From positions 1 to 64,000 of the forward strand of contig CAJTDQ010000005.1 of assembly GCA_910574895.1 (NCBI GenBank): a DNA stretch of 64,000 bases, in the 5' to 3' direction. Position numbers and translations under genes: made by a program. Of this stretch, positions 28,075-37,677 are shown in pieces. Under the pieces are notes generated by a model that had not been told where the DNA came from, did not search any database, and was given only the letters and a program-made list of their open reading frames with translations. The stretch's first letter is position 1, and each line of letters opens with the position of its first letter. The stretch is from Eubacteriaceae bacterium. GTDB taxonomy: Bacteria; Bacillota; Clostridia; Lachnospirales; Lachnospiraceae.

Positions 28075-28758
28075 CTATTTTTTCTTTTTGATTCTTTTTC
28101 TAATGGCTTCCATTCGATGATCTAAATCTGCACTTTGCTCTGCACATTCTGTCAGATCTTTCGCCAATTGTTCCATTAACTCAGGATTAATGTCTTTTTT
28201 ATATCTCAATTTGTGTTCCAGACTTGCCCAAAAATCCATAGCTATTGTTCGAAACTGTACTTCAACTTTCATTGGACGTTTTTCATCCTCCAGAAAAATC
28301 GGTACCTCTACAATTAGATGAAGACTTCTATACCCGCTTTCTTTTGGACTTGCAATATAGTCCTTCTGTTCTATTAAAGTTACATCATCCTGCTGCAGCA
28401 AAAGTTTTGCCATCTTATAAATATCTTCTTCAAAAGAACAGATAATTCTGATTCCTGCGATGTCCGTTATATGCTCTTCAATAGCATCCGTGTTCATAGG
28501 TATTCCCTTTTTTTTCATTTTCTTCATAATACTATCGGGAGATTTCAATCTGGACTTTATCGTTTCAATAGGATTTTCATCATATTTCAAAGAAAACTGC
28601 TCATTTAAAACTTTAAATTTCGTTTCCACTTCCATAATGGCACACTTATAATATGACATTAAGCGGTTATATGGTAATGCCCCCTCCTTTATCTTTTCCA
28701 AGTGTTCTTCTTTGGTTAACTCCTTAAAAAAGTGTTCCTTTAAATGTTTAATTATCAT
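28075..28758 (-). CDS. relQ: Small alarmone synthetase, GTP pyrophosphokinase RelQ family
   Basis: A 227-residue stand-alone (p)ppGpp synthetase. The synthetase motifs DIAGIRIICSFEEDIYKMA, SPKESGYRSLHLIVEVP and KVEVQFRTIAMDFWASLEHKLRYKK are clear; the last is split over the normal SpoT/RelA synthetase core. There is no hydrolase, TGS or ACT domain. The length matches RelQ (YjbM) rather than RelP. It lies just upstream of the beta-helix operon with a 42-bp gap, perhaps by chance. Confidence 0.93.
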   Translation of the reverse strand: MIIKHLKEHFFKELTKEEHLEKIKEGALPYNRLMSYYKCAIMEVETKFKVLNEQFSLKYDENPIETIKSRLKSPDSIMKKMKKKGIPMNTDAIEEHITDIAGIRIICSFEEDIYKMAKLLLQQDDVTLIEQKDYIASPKESGYRSLHLIVEVPIFLEDEKRPMKVEVQFRTIAMDFWASLEHKLRYKKDINPELMEQLAKDLTECAEQSADLDHRMEAIRKRIKKKK

Positions 28759-28922
28759 ATTTTTTCCCCGTACTTAAAAACTAAATATTATTATAACATT
28801 TCAAAAGCAAGAATGAAACAATTTTATTACAAAAAAACAATATTAAAAAATTCATTGTCTTAAACCAATTTATGATTTGATTAATTACTCTATCTTCTTT
28901 TACCAACAAAACATTATTCAAT

Positions 28923-28965
28923 AAAAAAGGGACTAAGGAACCAAATCATTTTTATCCCTTAACCC
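28923..28965 (-). terminator. Terminator after the broken lipoprotein gene
   Basis: On the minus strand GGGTTAAGG pairs with CCTTAGTCCC (28,965-28,929) and is followed by TTTTTTATT. It ends the transcript of the disrupted lipoprotein gene. Confidence 0.7.
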
Positions 28966-29011
28966 TTTTCACATCTTACTTAAATATTCAATTCTTAATC
29001 AAATCGCCTTT

Positions 29012-30067
29012 TTATTTTGCATACATAGCTGATAAATATTCTTCGTCTCCCACTTCTAGTTCTATTTTATTTTTTTCTATTAAATTTCCCTTTTCTATTT
29101 TATATTTTACTAATTCATTATCAAAATTTATAACATACAAGTCAGTTCCTACAACATCAAACTGAAGAATGCATGAATTAATATTATATTCTGCTTCAAT
29201 TTTATCCGAATCCATATTGTATTTAATAATTTTTGAATTATCATTTTCTGCAAACAATGAGGATACTGCCATGTACAAATACTTTCCTACACCTTTTAAT
29301 AATCGTGGATTTATATTATCTAAAACTTATATTTTAGTTTTCTTAACTTTATTATTTTTAATGCACAGCTAATTTTCCTTAGCAGGTACATAAAGCTTAT
29401 CCTTGTAGTCATAAAATGATGAAGGCTCTGTATCTTCGTCAATATATTTCGTCAATTCTATTTTATTAACTGATGCGCCTTTCTCGTCAAAATCAACTTC
29501 GGCTAAAAATATTCTTCCATTTTTCCAATCCGTTAATCTGTATAAAACCCCATTATATATGCAGCATTCCATACACATCTCATTTTTCACTTCTATTTCT
29601 TCTATTTTGTTGTCTTTAATGGTTGTTCTACTAACTGTTGTGTCTCCATTAAGATTAGCGATTCCATATATGTATCTTCCATCAACATATATGTCATTTA
29701 CATGTTTGCACACTTTATATTCTTTAATTTTTCCATTTTTACTATTCAACTGTAAAACCTTGCAGTCTTCTTCATCTACTCCATAACCAAGGCTTAATTC
29801 GTAAACATATTTTCCTTCTTTAAAAGGCAATCCCCAATTTGTTCTACCAACACCTCCATATAAATACTTGTTCACTTTGATTAACTTTAAGTCTTTGTCA
29901 TATAGCTCTATTTTTGTTTTTCTAAATAAACTATCAGTTTTTGGTGTTCGCATTACTGCCACACTATAATCTCTTTCCTGCTCATTTAACTTATTTACTG
30001 ATCTCGCACATCCACTTGCTACTATTATAAAACTAAAAATGACAGACAACATTACATACTTTTTCAA
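29012..30067 (-). pseudogene. Lipoprotein gene interrupted by two in-frame stops
   Basis: A 351-codon frame starts with a lipoprotein signal (IIVASGC, Cys20) and reads through 232 codons to a TAG at 29,371-29,369. It continues in the same frame to a TAA at 29,329-29,327 and then through a further open stretch to 29,012. The coding-like text continues across both stops (KENxLCIKNNKVKKTKIxVLDNINPRLLKGVGKYLYM). The protein has repeated YxxGxxxxNWG/LYVINF-type strands suggesting a beta-propeller-like surface protein. It appears to be decaying; a short secreted 232-residue product could still be made. Confidence 0.8.
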
Positions 30068-30157
30068 CTTTATCTATCATCACTCCTTTTCTCTTTTTAC
30101 TAATTATACCCAATTCACTTTATCATCGCCAAACAATCCTGCCTTAAAAATTGGTAT

Positions 30158-30199
30158 AATAATAGTTTCTAGCATTATTATTCACTAGAAACTATTATT
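30158..30199 (-). terminator. Perfect hairpin downstream of nrdD
   Basis: A perfect 15-bp stem (AATAATAGTTTCTAG / CTAGAAACTATTATT) with a 12-nt loop lies 20 bp after the nrdD stop. No uninterrupted U-tract follows, so termination is likely but not proven. Confidence 0.6.
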
Positions 30200-30219
30200 A
30201 AATCCTATTGTTCTGTATC

Positions 30220-32409
30220 TTATAAATGCAGCACTCTCTCTTTAATCTCCTGTGTCCTTCCCTGATTCCAGAACTGTGTTCCAATATATCCACAGGTTCT
30301 TCTGGCTACACTCATCTTATCCTGATTTCTGTTACCACAGCTTGGGCATTCCCAAACAAGTTTGCCTGATTCTTCATCAGAGATAATCTGTATTTCTCCA
30401 TTATATCCACAACATTCGCAATAATCTGACTTCGTATTCAACTCTGCATACATGATATTGTCATAAATAAACTTCATCACTTCAATAACTGCTTCGATAT
30501 TATCCTGAAGATTTGGAACTTCTACATAACTGATAGCTCCACCCGGTGATAATTTCTGAAAATCTGATTCGAATTTCAATTTACTGAATGCATCAATTTC
30601 TTCTGTTACATGCACATGATAACTATTTGTAATATAATTCTTATCTGTAACCCCCTGTATTACACCAAATCTCTTCTGTAAACATTTTGAGAACTTATAT
30701 GTAGTAGATTCCATCGGTGTTCCATATACAGAATAACTGATATTCTCTGCTTCCTTCCATTCTTTGCACTTGTCATTCAGTCGCTGCATAACCTTAATTG
30801 CAAATGGTTTTGCTTCCGGATCTGTATGAGACTTTCCAGTCATTCTTACACACATCTCATAAAGTCCTGCATAACCAAGAGAAATAGTTGAATATCCATT
30901 GTATAATAATTTGTCAATAGTTTCACCCTTCTTCAGGCGTGCCAATGCTCCATTCTGCCAAAGAATCGGTGCCACATCTGACGGTGTTCCGAGAAGTCTC
31001 TCATGTCTGCATCTCAGCGCTCTATGACAAAGCTCCAGTCTTTCGTCTAATATCTTCCAGAATAAATCCATATCTCCATTAGAAGAGCATGCCACATCTA
31101 CTAAGTTTATCGTAACAACTCCCTGGTTAAAACGTCCATAAAACTTGTGGCTGCCGTCAGCATTTCGCTGACTGTCTTCTACTGTAAGGAAAGAACGGCA
31201 TCCCATACATGTATATACATTTCCGTTTTTCATTTCCTTCATAACCTTTGCAGATATATAATCCGGAACCATTCTTTTTGCTGTACATTTTGCAGCTAAC
31301 TCTGTTATATGCCAATACTGTGAATCCGGGGTTACATTATCCTCATCTAAAACATAGATAATCTTCGGAAACGCCGGTGTAATCCATACACCTTTTTCAT
31401 TCTTTACACCCTGCATACGCTGCTTTAATGCTTCCTCTATAATCATTGCAAGATCATCTCTTGTCTGACCTGCCGGAACTTCATCAAGATACATAAACAT
31501 TGTAACAAACGGTGCCTGACCATTACATGTCATTAATGTAATCAACTGATATTGAATCGTCTGAATACCTCTGTTGATTTCATCTTTTAATCTTCTTTCG
31601 ACAATCTTCTTTATCTGCCCGTCTGTGTATTGTACACCGATTTCTTCCTGCTCAGCCAGTACTTCCTTTGTAATCTTTTCACGACTGACCTGAACAAAAG
31701 GTGCTAAATGTGCGAGCGAGAATGACTGACCACCATACTGATTGCTTGCTACCTGCGCCACAATCTGTGTCGTTACATTACATGCTGTATAAAAACTATG
31801 TGGCTTATCTATCTTTGTTTCAGAAATACATGTACCATTCTGAAGCATATCCTCTAAATTAATCAAATCACAGTTGTGCTCTTTCTGAGCAAAATAGTCC
31901 GAATCATGAAAATGAATAATCCCCTGCTCATGAGCCTGCACAATCTCTTCTGGTAGTAAAATACGTTTGGTCAAATCCTTACTAACCTCTCCGGCCATGT
32001 AATCTCTCTGTGTAGAGTTAATCGTAGGATTCTTATTAGAGTTTTCCTGCTTTACTTCTTCATTCAACTGTTCAATCAGAGCCAAAATTCCTTCGTCAGT
32101 TGTATTTGATTTACGGGCTAATTCACGTACATAGCGATATCTTACATACTTCTGTGCCACTTCATAACCACGCATTTCCATAATTCCACGTTCTACCATA
32201 TCCTGAATATCTTCCACTGATACAGCGTGCTGTGCAGCTTCAATCTGTGCTGTAACATTTTTTCCAACAGCTGCAATCTGATATTCGTTCAGCTTATAAA
32301 TCGGCTCAATCTCCTTGTTTGCAGCTCTGATAGCGTTAAGAATCTTATTAACGTCAAACGATACCTCTTCCCCATTTCTCTTAATGACCTTCTGTACTTT
32401 TACATCCAT
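30220..32409 (-). CDS. nrdD: Anaerobic ribonucleoside-triphosphate reductase
   Basis: NrdD makes dNTPs from NTPs without oxygen, using a glycyl radical. Residues 1 to about 90 form the regulatory ATP-cone (VIKRNGEEVSFDVNKIL). The catalytic barrel follows, then a zinc site with CECCGYNGEI and WECPSCGNRNQD, and the glycyl-radical loop RTCGYIGTQFWNQGRTQEIK near the C-terminus. The 729-residue length is normal. The activating enzyme NrdG is not encoded next to it, which is unusual; it must be elsewhere. Two NrdR-type boxes lie about 110-150 bp upstream. GGAGAGG precedes the ATG. Confidence 0.97.
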   Translation of the reverse strand: MDVKVQKVIKRNGEEVSFDVNKILNAIRAANKEIEPIYKLNEYQIAAVGKNVTAQIEAAQHAVSVEDIQDMVERGIMEMRGYEVAQKYVRYRYVRELARKSNTTDEGILALIEQLNEEVKQENSNKNPTINSTQRDYMAGEVSKDLTKRILLPEEIVQAHEQGIIHFHDSDYFAQKEHNCDLINLEDMLQNGTCISETKIDKPHSFYTACNVTTQIVAQVASNQYGGQSFSLAHLAPFVQVSREKITKEVLAEQEEIGVQYTDGQIKKIVERRLKDEINRGIQTIQYQLITLMTCNGQAPFVTMFMYLDEVPAGQTRDDLAMIIEEALKQRMQGVKNEKGVWITPAFPKIIYVLDEDNVTPDSQYWHITELAAKCTAKRMVPDYISAKVMKEMKNGNVYTCMGCRSFLTVEDSQRNADGSHKFYGRFNQGVVTINLVDVACSSNGDMDLFWKILDERLELCHRALRCRHERLLGTPSDVAPILWQNGALARLKKGETIDKLLYNGYSTISLGYAGLYEMCVRMTGKSHTDPEAKPFAIKVMQRLNDKCKEWKEAENISYSVYGTPMESTTYKFSKCLQKRFGVIQGVTDKNYITNSYHVHVTEEIDAFSKLKFESDFQKLSPGGAISYVEVPNLQDNIEAVIEVMKFIYDNIMYAELNTKSDYCECCGYNGEIQIISDEESGKLVWECPSCGNRNQDKMSVARRTCGYIGTQFWNQGRTQEIKERVLHL

Positions 32410-32514
32410 TTTTTCCTCTCCTTTTTTTGATGCAATAATCCTTAATAAATATATAATTTTTGTGCATCTGCCCTAAATCCAGGCAGTCTGCAAAATATGT
32501 ATCATTTTGCCAAA

Positions 32515-32563
32515 ACACTATATCTTGTGTCCACCTTTTGAATTATAGCACAATATATTCCAT
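32515..32563 (-). promoter_or_regulatory. Tandem NrdR boxes upstream of nrdD
   Basis: On the minus strand ACACAAGATATAGTGT (32,530-32,515) is a close match to the 16-bp NrdR palindrome. A second, half-degenerate site (GCACAATATATTCCAT on the plus strand, 32,548-32,563) is centred 33 bp away, about three helical turns, the usual spacing of paired NrdR boxes. ATP/dATP-controlled repression of nrdD is predicted. Confidence 0.75.
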
Positions 32564-32609
32564 TTTGTACAGTAAAAATAAGGAAATTTTCCAAGAAAAT
32601 ATAAATCAC

Positions 32610-32661
32610 AAAAAAACAGTATATATGGAATTGCTCACAACTCCAATATATACTGTTTTTT
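32610..32661 (-). terminator. Strong bidirectional terminator between the DUF4234 gene and nrdD
   Basis: A near-perfect stem (ACAGTATATATGGA / TCCAATATATACTGT) has A6 on one side and T6 on the other, so it can terminate in both directions. It lies 11 bp after the DUF4234 stop codon. Confidence 0.9.
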
Positions 32662-32671
32662 CATAATGTGC

Positions 32672-33016
32672 TTATGCAATGCTATTTAACTCATTTTGCA
32701 TCAATGCATATGAGATAATTGATAGACCAAAGAAACTTAATATCAGATATAAAATACCTGTGTTGCTCGAAGGAATCCCTCTTGCAGTCTTGATTCTGTC
32801 AATCTTTTCACCTTGTTTGTACATCCAGTACAGACCATAAATATTACAGGTAATAATTGTAAATAAAAGTGCCATACCTCCGGATGTTTCGTTCTGTGCA
32901 TCTTCCAACATTCTGTTGGTGTCGTCTGTCAGAACTACAAGCCAATACAAACCATAAATACCACATGTAATAATGCTTAAAACAATACACATGCCAATGC
33001 TTCTCTTTTGAATCAT
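32672..33016 (-). CDS. DUF4234 membrane protein
   Basis: A 114-residue protein with two related halves, each containing the helix motif TCGIYGLYWL or TCNIYGLYWM followed by a charged stretch, and a third hydrophobic segment near the C-terminus (LYLILSFFGLSIISYALM). This is the DUF4234 pattern. Function is unknown. A good Shine-Dalgarno (GGGGAGCG) precedes the start. It is an independent unit between MATE and nrdD with its own terminator. Confidence 0.85.
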   Translation of the reverse strand: MIQKRSIGMCIVLSIITCGIYGLYWLVVLTDDTNRMLEDAQNETSGGMALLFTIITCNIYGLYWMYKQGEKIDRIKTARGIPSSNTGILYLILSFFGLSIISYALMQNELNSIA

Positions 33017-33083
33017 TCTTTCGCTCCCCTTTTCTTTATTTTTATATTTATATTTTACACTAGAGAGCTTTATCTGTAAATAA

Positions 33084-34478
33084 TTATCCTAATTTTTTAA
33101 ATACCTTCTTTATAACGATTAGTGACAATACCGCCGCCAGAAAATCCGAGACCGGAGCTACATACATAACACCTTCAATTCCATAAGATGCACCACCCAA
33201 ATAACTAAATACTGCCGGGAACAACAACATCAACGGAATAAAACAAATTACCTGTCTTGTAAGAGACAAAAAAGTTCCTTTGTTCGGCTCGCCAATAACT
33301 GTACAAAAAGTAGATGTAATCGGCTGGATTCCATCTAAAAAGGTCATAAACAGGAAAATTCTGAAAAAACTTTCTGCAAACTGAAAATATTCCGGACTTC
33401 CTGAGCCAAAAATACTGATAATCTGTCTTGGAAGCGTTTGAAATACAACAAATGCAATACATGAAATTGTAGTATTACAAATCAACGCCAGACGATATGT
33501 CTTCTTTACTCTGTCAATCTTTCCGGCACCTCTGTTAAAACTTGCAATAGGCTGCATCCCCTGTGCCACACCAATACATACAGAAAAATAAACCTGATTA
33601 ACCTTCATTACAATACCTGTACATGCTAAAGGAATATCAGCACCATATACACTCAATGCCCCATAATGCGTTAATGTCTTATTCATAACAACCTGAACCA
33701 ACATAATTGCCAGCTGATTTAGACCCTGTGCCATTCCTAAATGGCATGCTCTTAGGCATACACCTGCTTTCGGCATAAAATGTTCTTTCTTTAACTTGAT
33801 TGTCTTAAAGTGCAGTAAATACCATACTACCATAACGGCTGCCACAAACTGTCCGATAATAGTCGCTGCTGCCGCTCCGGACATTCCCCAGTCAAAGACA
33901 ATTACAAATAAATAGTCCAAAACAACATTGATGGCTGCACCAACAAGATTGCATACCATAGAAAATTTTGGACTTCCATCAGCTCTTACTAAATGGGCAC
34001 CGCCTGCAGATAAAATTCCTACCGGAAATCCAATCGCAATAATTCTTGTATACTCAACTGCGAATGGAAGAATATTTTCGGTCGAGCCAAAAAACAACAA
34101 CAGTGGTTTCATTGCCACGCTTGTAATCAATGTTAAAAGCAGACCAATGACAAACATCATTGTTGTGCCGTTTCCTATAAAATATGGTGCTTTCTTTTCA
34201 TCACCGGCACCAAGATTCAAATTAAATCCGGACGCACCACCTATACCAAAAGTCAATGCTGTAGCAATACACAGCGTCGTTAACGGAAATGCAACATTCG
34301 TAGCAGCATTACCTAATTCTCCTACTGTCTGTCCTATAAAAATCTGGTCTACAATATTATACAGAGACATAACTACCATAGAAATAATACTAGGAACAGC
34401 AAATTTTCGAAGTAATTTTCCTATTGGTTCTGTTCCCAGGGGATTACCCTGATTCTTTTCTTCATATGTTCTTGACAT
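33084..34478 (-). CDS. MATE-family multidrug/organic cation exporter
   Basis: A 464-residue inner-membrane protein with twelve predicted helices in two halves. The first half has VPSIISMVVMSLYNIVDQIFIG, whose NIVDQIFIG is the common MATE helix-1 motif, and the second half has the equivalent ACHLGMAQGLNQLAIMLVQ. Sodium- or proton-coupled export of cationic compounds is the family role; the substrate is unknown. Divergent from the hydrogenase operon across a 300-bp AT-rich spacer. Confidence 0.93.
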   Translation of the reverse strand: MSRTYEEKNQGNPLGTEPIGKLLRKFAVPSIISMVVMSLYNIVDQIFIGQTVGELGNAATNVAFPLTTLCIATALTFGIGGASGFNLNLGAGDEKKAPYFIGNGTTMMFVIGLLLTLITSVAMKPLLLFFGSTENILPFAVEYTRIIAIGFPVGILSAGGAHLVRADGSPKFSMVCNLVGAAINVVLDYLFVIVFDWGMSGAAAATIIGQFVAAVMVVWYLLHFKTIKLKKEHFMPKAGVCLRACHLGMAQGLNQLAIMLVQVVMNKTLTHYGALSVYGADIPLACTGIVMKVNQVYFSVCIGVAQGMQPIASFNRGAGKIDRVKKTYRLALICNTTISCIAFVVFQTLPRQIISIFGSGSPEYFQFAESFFRIFLFMTFLDGIQPITSTFCTVIGEPNKGTFLSLTRQVICFIPLMLLFPAVFSYLGGASYGIEGVMYVAPVSDFLAAVLSLIVIKKVFKKLG

Positions 34479-34706
34479 TACTTAATCCTCACCTGACCAA
34501 TTTACCTTTGGTCATTCTTTATCTTTCTATTAAATATCATTATCGCCAACACATATAATACAACTTCATATCCAAAAATTTCAAGCAAAAATTTTAATTA
34601 CTGTCAAATTTTGCTGAAAAAACAATTTTTGTCACAAACAATAAATAATTATAAAATGAGTTTTGCTTTAAAAAATGAGTTTGTTAATTTTTTAACTATT
34701 TTCTGC

Positions 34707-34736
34707 TTGTACCTATTAGGATTGCTATGTTATAAT
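34707..34736 (+). promoter_or_regulatory. Probable promoter of the hydrogenase operon
   Basis: TTGTAC (34,707-34,712) and TATAAT (34,731-34,736) are 18 nt apart, 39 bp before the start codon. The rest of the 296-bp divergent spacer is AT-rich with a repeated AAAATGAGTTT and no gene. Confidence 0.5.
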
Positions 34737-34774
34737 TTATGTAATATTTTTATCGTTACAGAAATGGAGAAAAA

Positions 34775-36313
34775 ATGAGAGGAATATATTCAAATAAAAC
34801 AGCGATTCGTCATAAAGTATTTATGGAAATTGCCAAAATGGCATATGAAGATCGTCCATTATCTCATATAGAGGATCTTCCTTATGAAATCATTCCCGGT
34901 GAAATTGGAAAAAACTATGACAATATTTTTCTTGAGAGAGCCATTATTGGAGAACGCCTTCGTGCAACGATTGGCCTTCCTATCAGAAATATGTCAGAAC
35001 ATGCTCCACTATCTGCCGGAATTGATGCCACTGCCATTGATGAAAAATACTATGACCCACCACTAATTAATATTATCAAGTTCGCATGTCATTCCTGTCC
35101 GGAAAAACGTGTCCTAATTACAAATGGCTGTCAGGGATGCATTGAACATCCTTGCATCGAAGTCTGTCCGAAAGATGCTATTCATATGGAAAACGGGCGC
35201 TCTGTCATTGATCAGGAAAAATGTATTAAATGCGGTAAATGTGTCAGCGCCTGTCCATATAATGCAATCATTAAGCAGGAGCGTCCTTGTGCTGCTGCCT
35301 GTGGTATGAATGCAATTAAATCCGATGAATATGGACGGGCAGATATCGACTATGACCAGTGTGTATCCTGTGGTATGTGTCTGGTCAGCTGTCCGTTTAG
35401 TGCGATTGTTGATAAAAGCCAGATATTTCAGACAGTTTTAGCACTGAAAAGCGATACGCCTATTTATGCTGCTATCGCTCCTTCTTTTGTGAAGCAGTTT
35501 GGTGACAATGTCACACCGGAGCAGGTTCGTGCAGCATTAAAAACTGTAGGATTCGAAGACATGGTGGAAGTTGCTATCGGTGCTGACCTATGTGCTGTAC
35601 AGGAAGCTGTAGACTTTTTAAAAGAAGTTCCGGCGAAACATTCCTGGCTTGGTACTTCCTGCTGTCCTGCCTGGTCTGTTATGGCAAAGAAAACATATCC
35701 GGAATATGCAGAACACATTTCCATGACTTTAACGCCTATGGTTCTTACAGGACGTATGACGAAGAAACAGCACCCTGACTGTAAAGTCGTATTCATTGGA
35801 CCATGTGCCGCAAAAAAATTAGAGGCAAGCCGTACTTCTGTAAGAAGCGATATCGACTTTGTCTTAACCTTTGAAGAAATGGCCGGTATCTTTGATGCAA
35901 AAGGAATCGAATTTGATAAATTAGAAGTGGAAGAACCGATAAAAACTTCCAGTTCTTTAGGAAAAGGATTTGCTTCCAGCGGTGGTGTTGCTGCTGCGGT
36001 AGTCAACGCTATCAATTGTGTCGAACCGGATATGGAAGTGAAAACTGTAAAAGCCGAAGGATTAAAAGAATGCAAAAAAATGCTTGCCTTGGCAAAAGCC
36101 GGAAAGTATGATGGTTACCTTTTAGAAGGCATGGCATGTCCCGGTGGCTGTATGGGTGGTGCCGGTGTATTGGCCGATGTAAAAAAAGCTACTGCCGCAT
36201 TAGAGCAACAGAAAAAAGAATCTGAATTTGAAAAGCCTTCACATTCCGATTTCTTAAAATATTTACACTTAATAACGAAGGAGGAATTATACAAAAATGA
36301 AGATGAGAACTAG
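34775..36313 (+). CDS. Monomeric [FeFe]-hydrogenase, group B type
   Basis: A 512-residue iron-sulfur protein. The N-terminal third has cysteine clusters (CHSCPEK, CQGCIEHPCIEVCP, CIKCGKCVSACP, CAAACGM, CVSCGMCLVSCP) for several [4Fe-4S] centres. The H-cluster motifs are L1 TSCCPAW (about 290), L2 GPCAAKK (about 345) and L3 EGMACPGGCMGGAG (about 445). L2 lacks the Met of group A enzymes, as in the group B family. The physiological electron partner is unknown. The gene overlaps the following ECF S-component by 17 nt. HydEFG maturases are not in the window. Confidence 0.9.
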   Translation: MRGIYSNKTAIRHKVFMEIAKMAYEDRPLSHIEDLPYEIIPGEIGKNYDNIFLERAIIGERLRATIGLPIRNMSEHAPLSAGIDATAIDEKYYDPPLINIIKFACHSCPEKRVLITNGCQGCIEHPCIEVCPKDAIHMENGRSVIDQEKCIKCGKCVSACPYNAIIKQERPCAAACGMNAIKSDEYGRADIDYDQCVSCGMCLVSCPFSAIVDKSQIFQTVLALKSDTPIYAAIAPSFVKQFGDNVTPEQVRAALKTVGFEDMVEVAIGADLCAVQEAVDFLKEVPAKHSWLGTSCCPAWSVMAKKTYPEYAEHISMTLTPMVLTGRMTKKQHPDCKVVFIGPCAAKKLEASRTSVRSDIDFVLTFEEMAGIFDAKGIEFDKLEVEEPIKTSSSLGKGFASSGGVAAAVVNAINCVEPDMEVKTVKAEGLKECKKMLALAKAGKYDGYLLEGMACPGGCMGGAGVLADVKKATAALEQQKKESEFEKPSHSDFLKYLHLITKEELYKNEDEN

Positions 36314-36839
36314 AACAATTACTGTTACTGCTATTATGATTGCACTTTGTGTTGTCGTACAGTTATTTAAAAACCCGGGAACTATTCCAATTACAGGAGG
36401 ATTAATTAATCTTATAATTATTATTGACACTCTTTACTGTGGACTGTTAAGTGGAATTATTATTTCTGCGATAGCACCGATTACATCATTTATCATCACA
36501 CAGTCTCCTATTATCGCTGCAGTACCTATGATTTTACCATTTATTATGGTTGGAAATATTGTAATGGTCCTATTTGTCTGGGCTGTAAGATGCAAGAAAT
36601 TAGAGCTGAATCTGTTACCATTAAGTCTGGTAGCCGGCTCCTTTGCCAAATGGGGTGTGATGACTCTTACTATTGTTAAATGGATACTTCCTACTTTTGG
36701 TTTAAATCTTGCACCAAAGATGTACAAAATAGCTGCTACCACTTACTCTTTAACACAGTTGTATGCTGCACTTGCCGGAACTGCATTGGCATGTGTCATC
36801 TGGCCTATTGTAAGACTTGGTATCAAAAGAAGCAGATAG
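36297..36839 (+). CDS. ECF transporter S-component, substrate unknown
   Basis: A 180-residue membrane protein of about five to six helices, resembling ECF-type substrate-binding components (TITVTAIMIALCVVVQLF at the N-terminus). AAGGAGG lies 11 nt upstream of the ATG, inside the end of the hydrogenase gene; the overlap implies co-translation. No vitamin riboswitch is seen. The link to the hydrogenase is consistent in position but its meaning is unknown; a cofactor or precursor needed by the hydrogenase would be one guess. Confidence 0.8.
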   Translation: MKMRTRTITVTAIMIALCVVVQLFKNPGTIPITGGLINLIIIIDTLYCGLLSGIIISAIAPITSFIITQSPIIAAVPMILPFIMVGNIVMVLFVWAVRCKKLELNLLPLSLVAGSFAKWGVMTLTIVKWILPTFGLNLAPKMYKIAATTYSLTQLYAALAGTALACVIWPIVRLGIKRSR

Positions 36840-36897
36840 AAAGAATTATCTGTCAGAGTCTGGAAAAATAACAAATAAAATTGTGAAAAACAGAAAT

Positions 36898-36935
36898 AAA
36901 AAAGTCCTCCAAGGTTGACATTCTATAAGGATGTT
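36898..36935. repeat. Left terminal inverted repeat of the mobile element
   Basis: Begins with AAAAAAGTCC and ends with GGATGTT. Its reverse complement aligns with 46,226-46,265 over about 40 positions with about 30 matches and one 2-bp gap. Confidence 0.75.
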
Positions 36936-37009
36936 AAATCCAAAGACTTCGTAATCAGCCAGAATGATTGGATTGTAGGAAAATTCAAATCATACGGAGG
37001 AATTGCAAA

Positions 37010-37384
37010 ATGGCAAAATCAATCTTTGAGAGATTAGGCGGCGAATATGAACAGCAAGGAGATTATCTAATACCACGCTTGACTGTATCCACCGAAGAAA
37101 AACATGCAATAGGAATATGGGGACAGCGGCATCTGGACTATCTAAAGCAGTACCGCAAAATTACATACACCAATCTTCTCACAAGTGGCAAACTGAACGC
37201 CTACCTCGCCGACATCAATGAACAGGCACAGGAATGCTCCCACAGGCTCATAGAGGACATGAAGCAGGCACAGGGCATAACGGAACAGCTAAAGGCAGAA
37301 AACGCCTTAGAATGGACAGGAAAGATGAACAACATATTGGCTTGTGCAAGGGAGATTGTAAATAAAGAGCTTATTTACACATAA
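37010..37384 (+). CDS. tnpV: TnpV-family transposon-encoded protein
   Basis: A 124-residue protein resembling TnpV, a small accessory protein of Tn4451-type elements. Visible signature stretches are IWGQRHLDYLKQYRKITYTNLLTSGKLNAYL and a long helical C-terminal half, so cannot be a shadow ORF; both are quoted here in outline only: the first starts near residue 36. The frame is open from 36,968, but CGGAGG lies 9 nt before the Met at 37,010 (MAKSIFERLGGEYE), which is the proper start. Its biochemical function is not established. It is the first gene inside the left end. Confidence 0.88.
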   Translation: MAKSIFERLGGEYEQQGDYLIPRLTVSTEEKHAIGIWGQRHLDYLKQYRKITYTNLLTSGKLNAYLADINEQAQECSHRLIEDMKQAQGITEQLKAENALEWTGKMNNILACAREIVNKELIYT

Positions 37385-37617
37385 GAAAAGATTTGGGCAG
37401 AGGGAAGAAATTACCCCCTGCTCTTTCTGCATCTGAAAAACTATATAGCCAGGCAATAGAAATGTTCCTACTTGTGTTGCTATTAGGGAAATATTTATTG
37501 CTGTTCACGAATGATTTATGAAAACGTCAGATAATCTGATAAACAAAAAATCTTTGCAAAATACCTATATGGCAAAATATGTTAGATAGACAAATTGTTC
37601 TGTCTTATAGCAATCAA

Positions 37618-37646
37618 GGCGGATAAACAAAAATCGCTTATCCGCC
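37618..37646 (-). terminator. Hairpin downstream of the repressor gene
   Basis: GGCGGATAA pairs perfectly with TTATCCGCC across an 11-nt loop, 32 bp after the stop of the 37,678-37,890 gene. There is no U-tract, so it may be an end-of-transcript hairpin or a recognition structure. The remaining gap back to tnpV (37,385-37,617) shows no gene. Confidence 0.45.
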
Positions 37647-37677
37647 TGTCCATAATTATAAGCAAGAAATTTACCAT

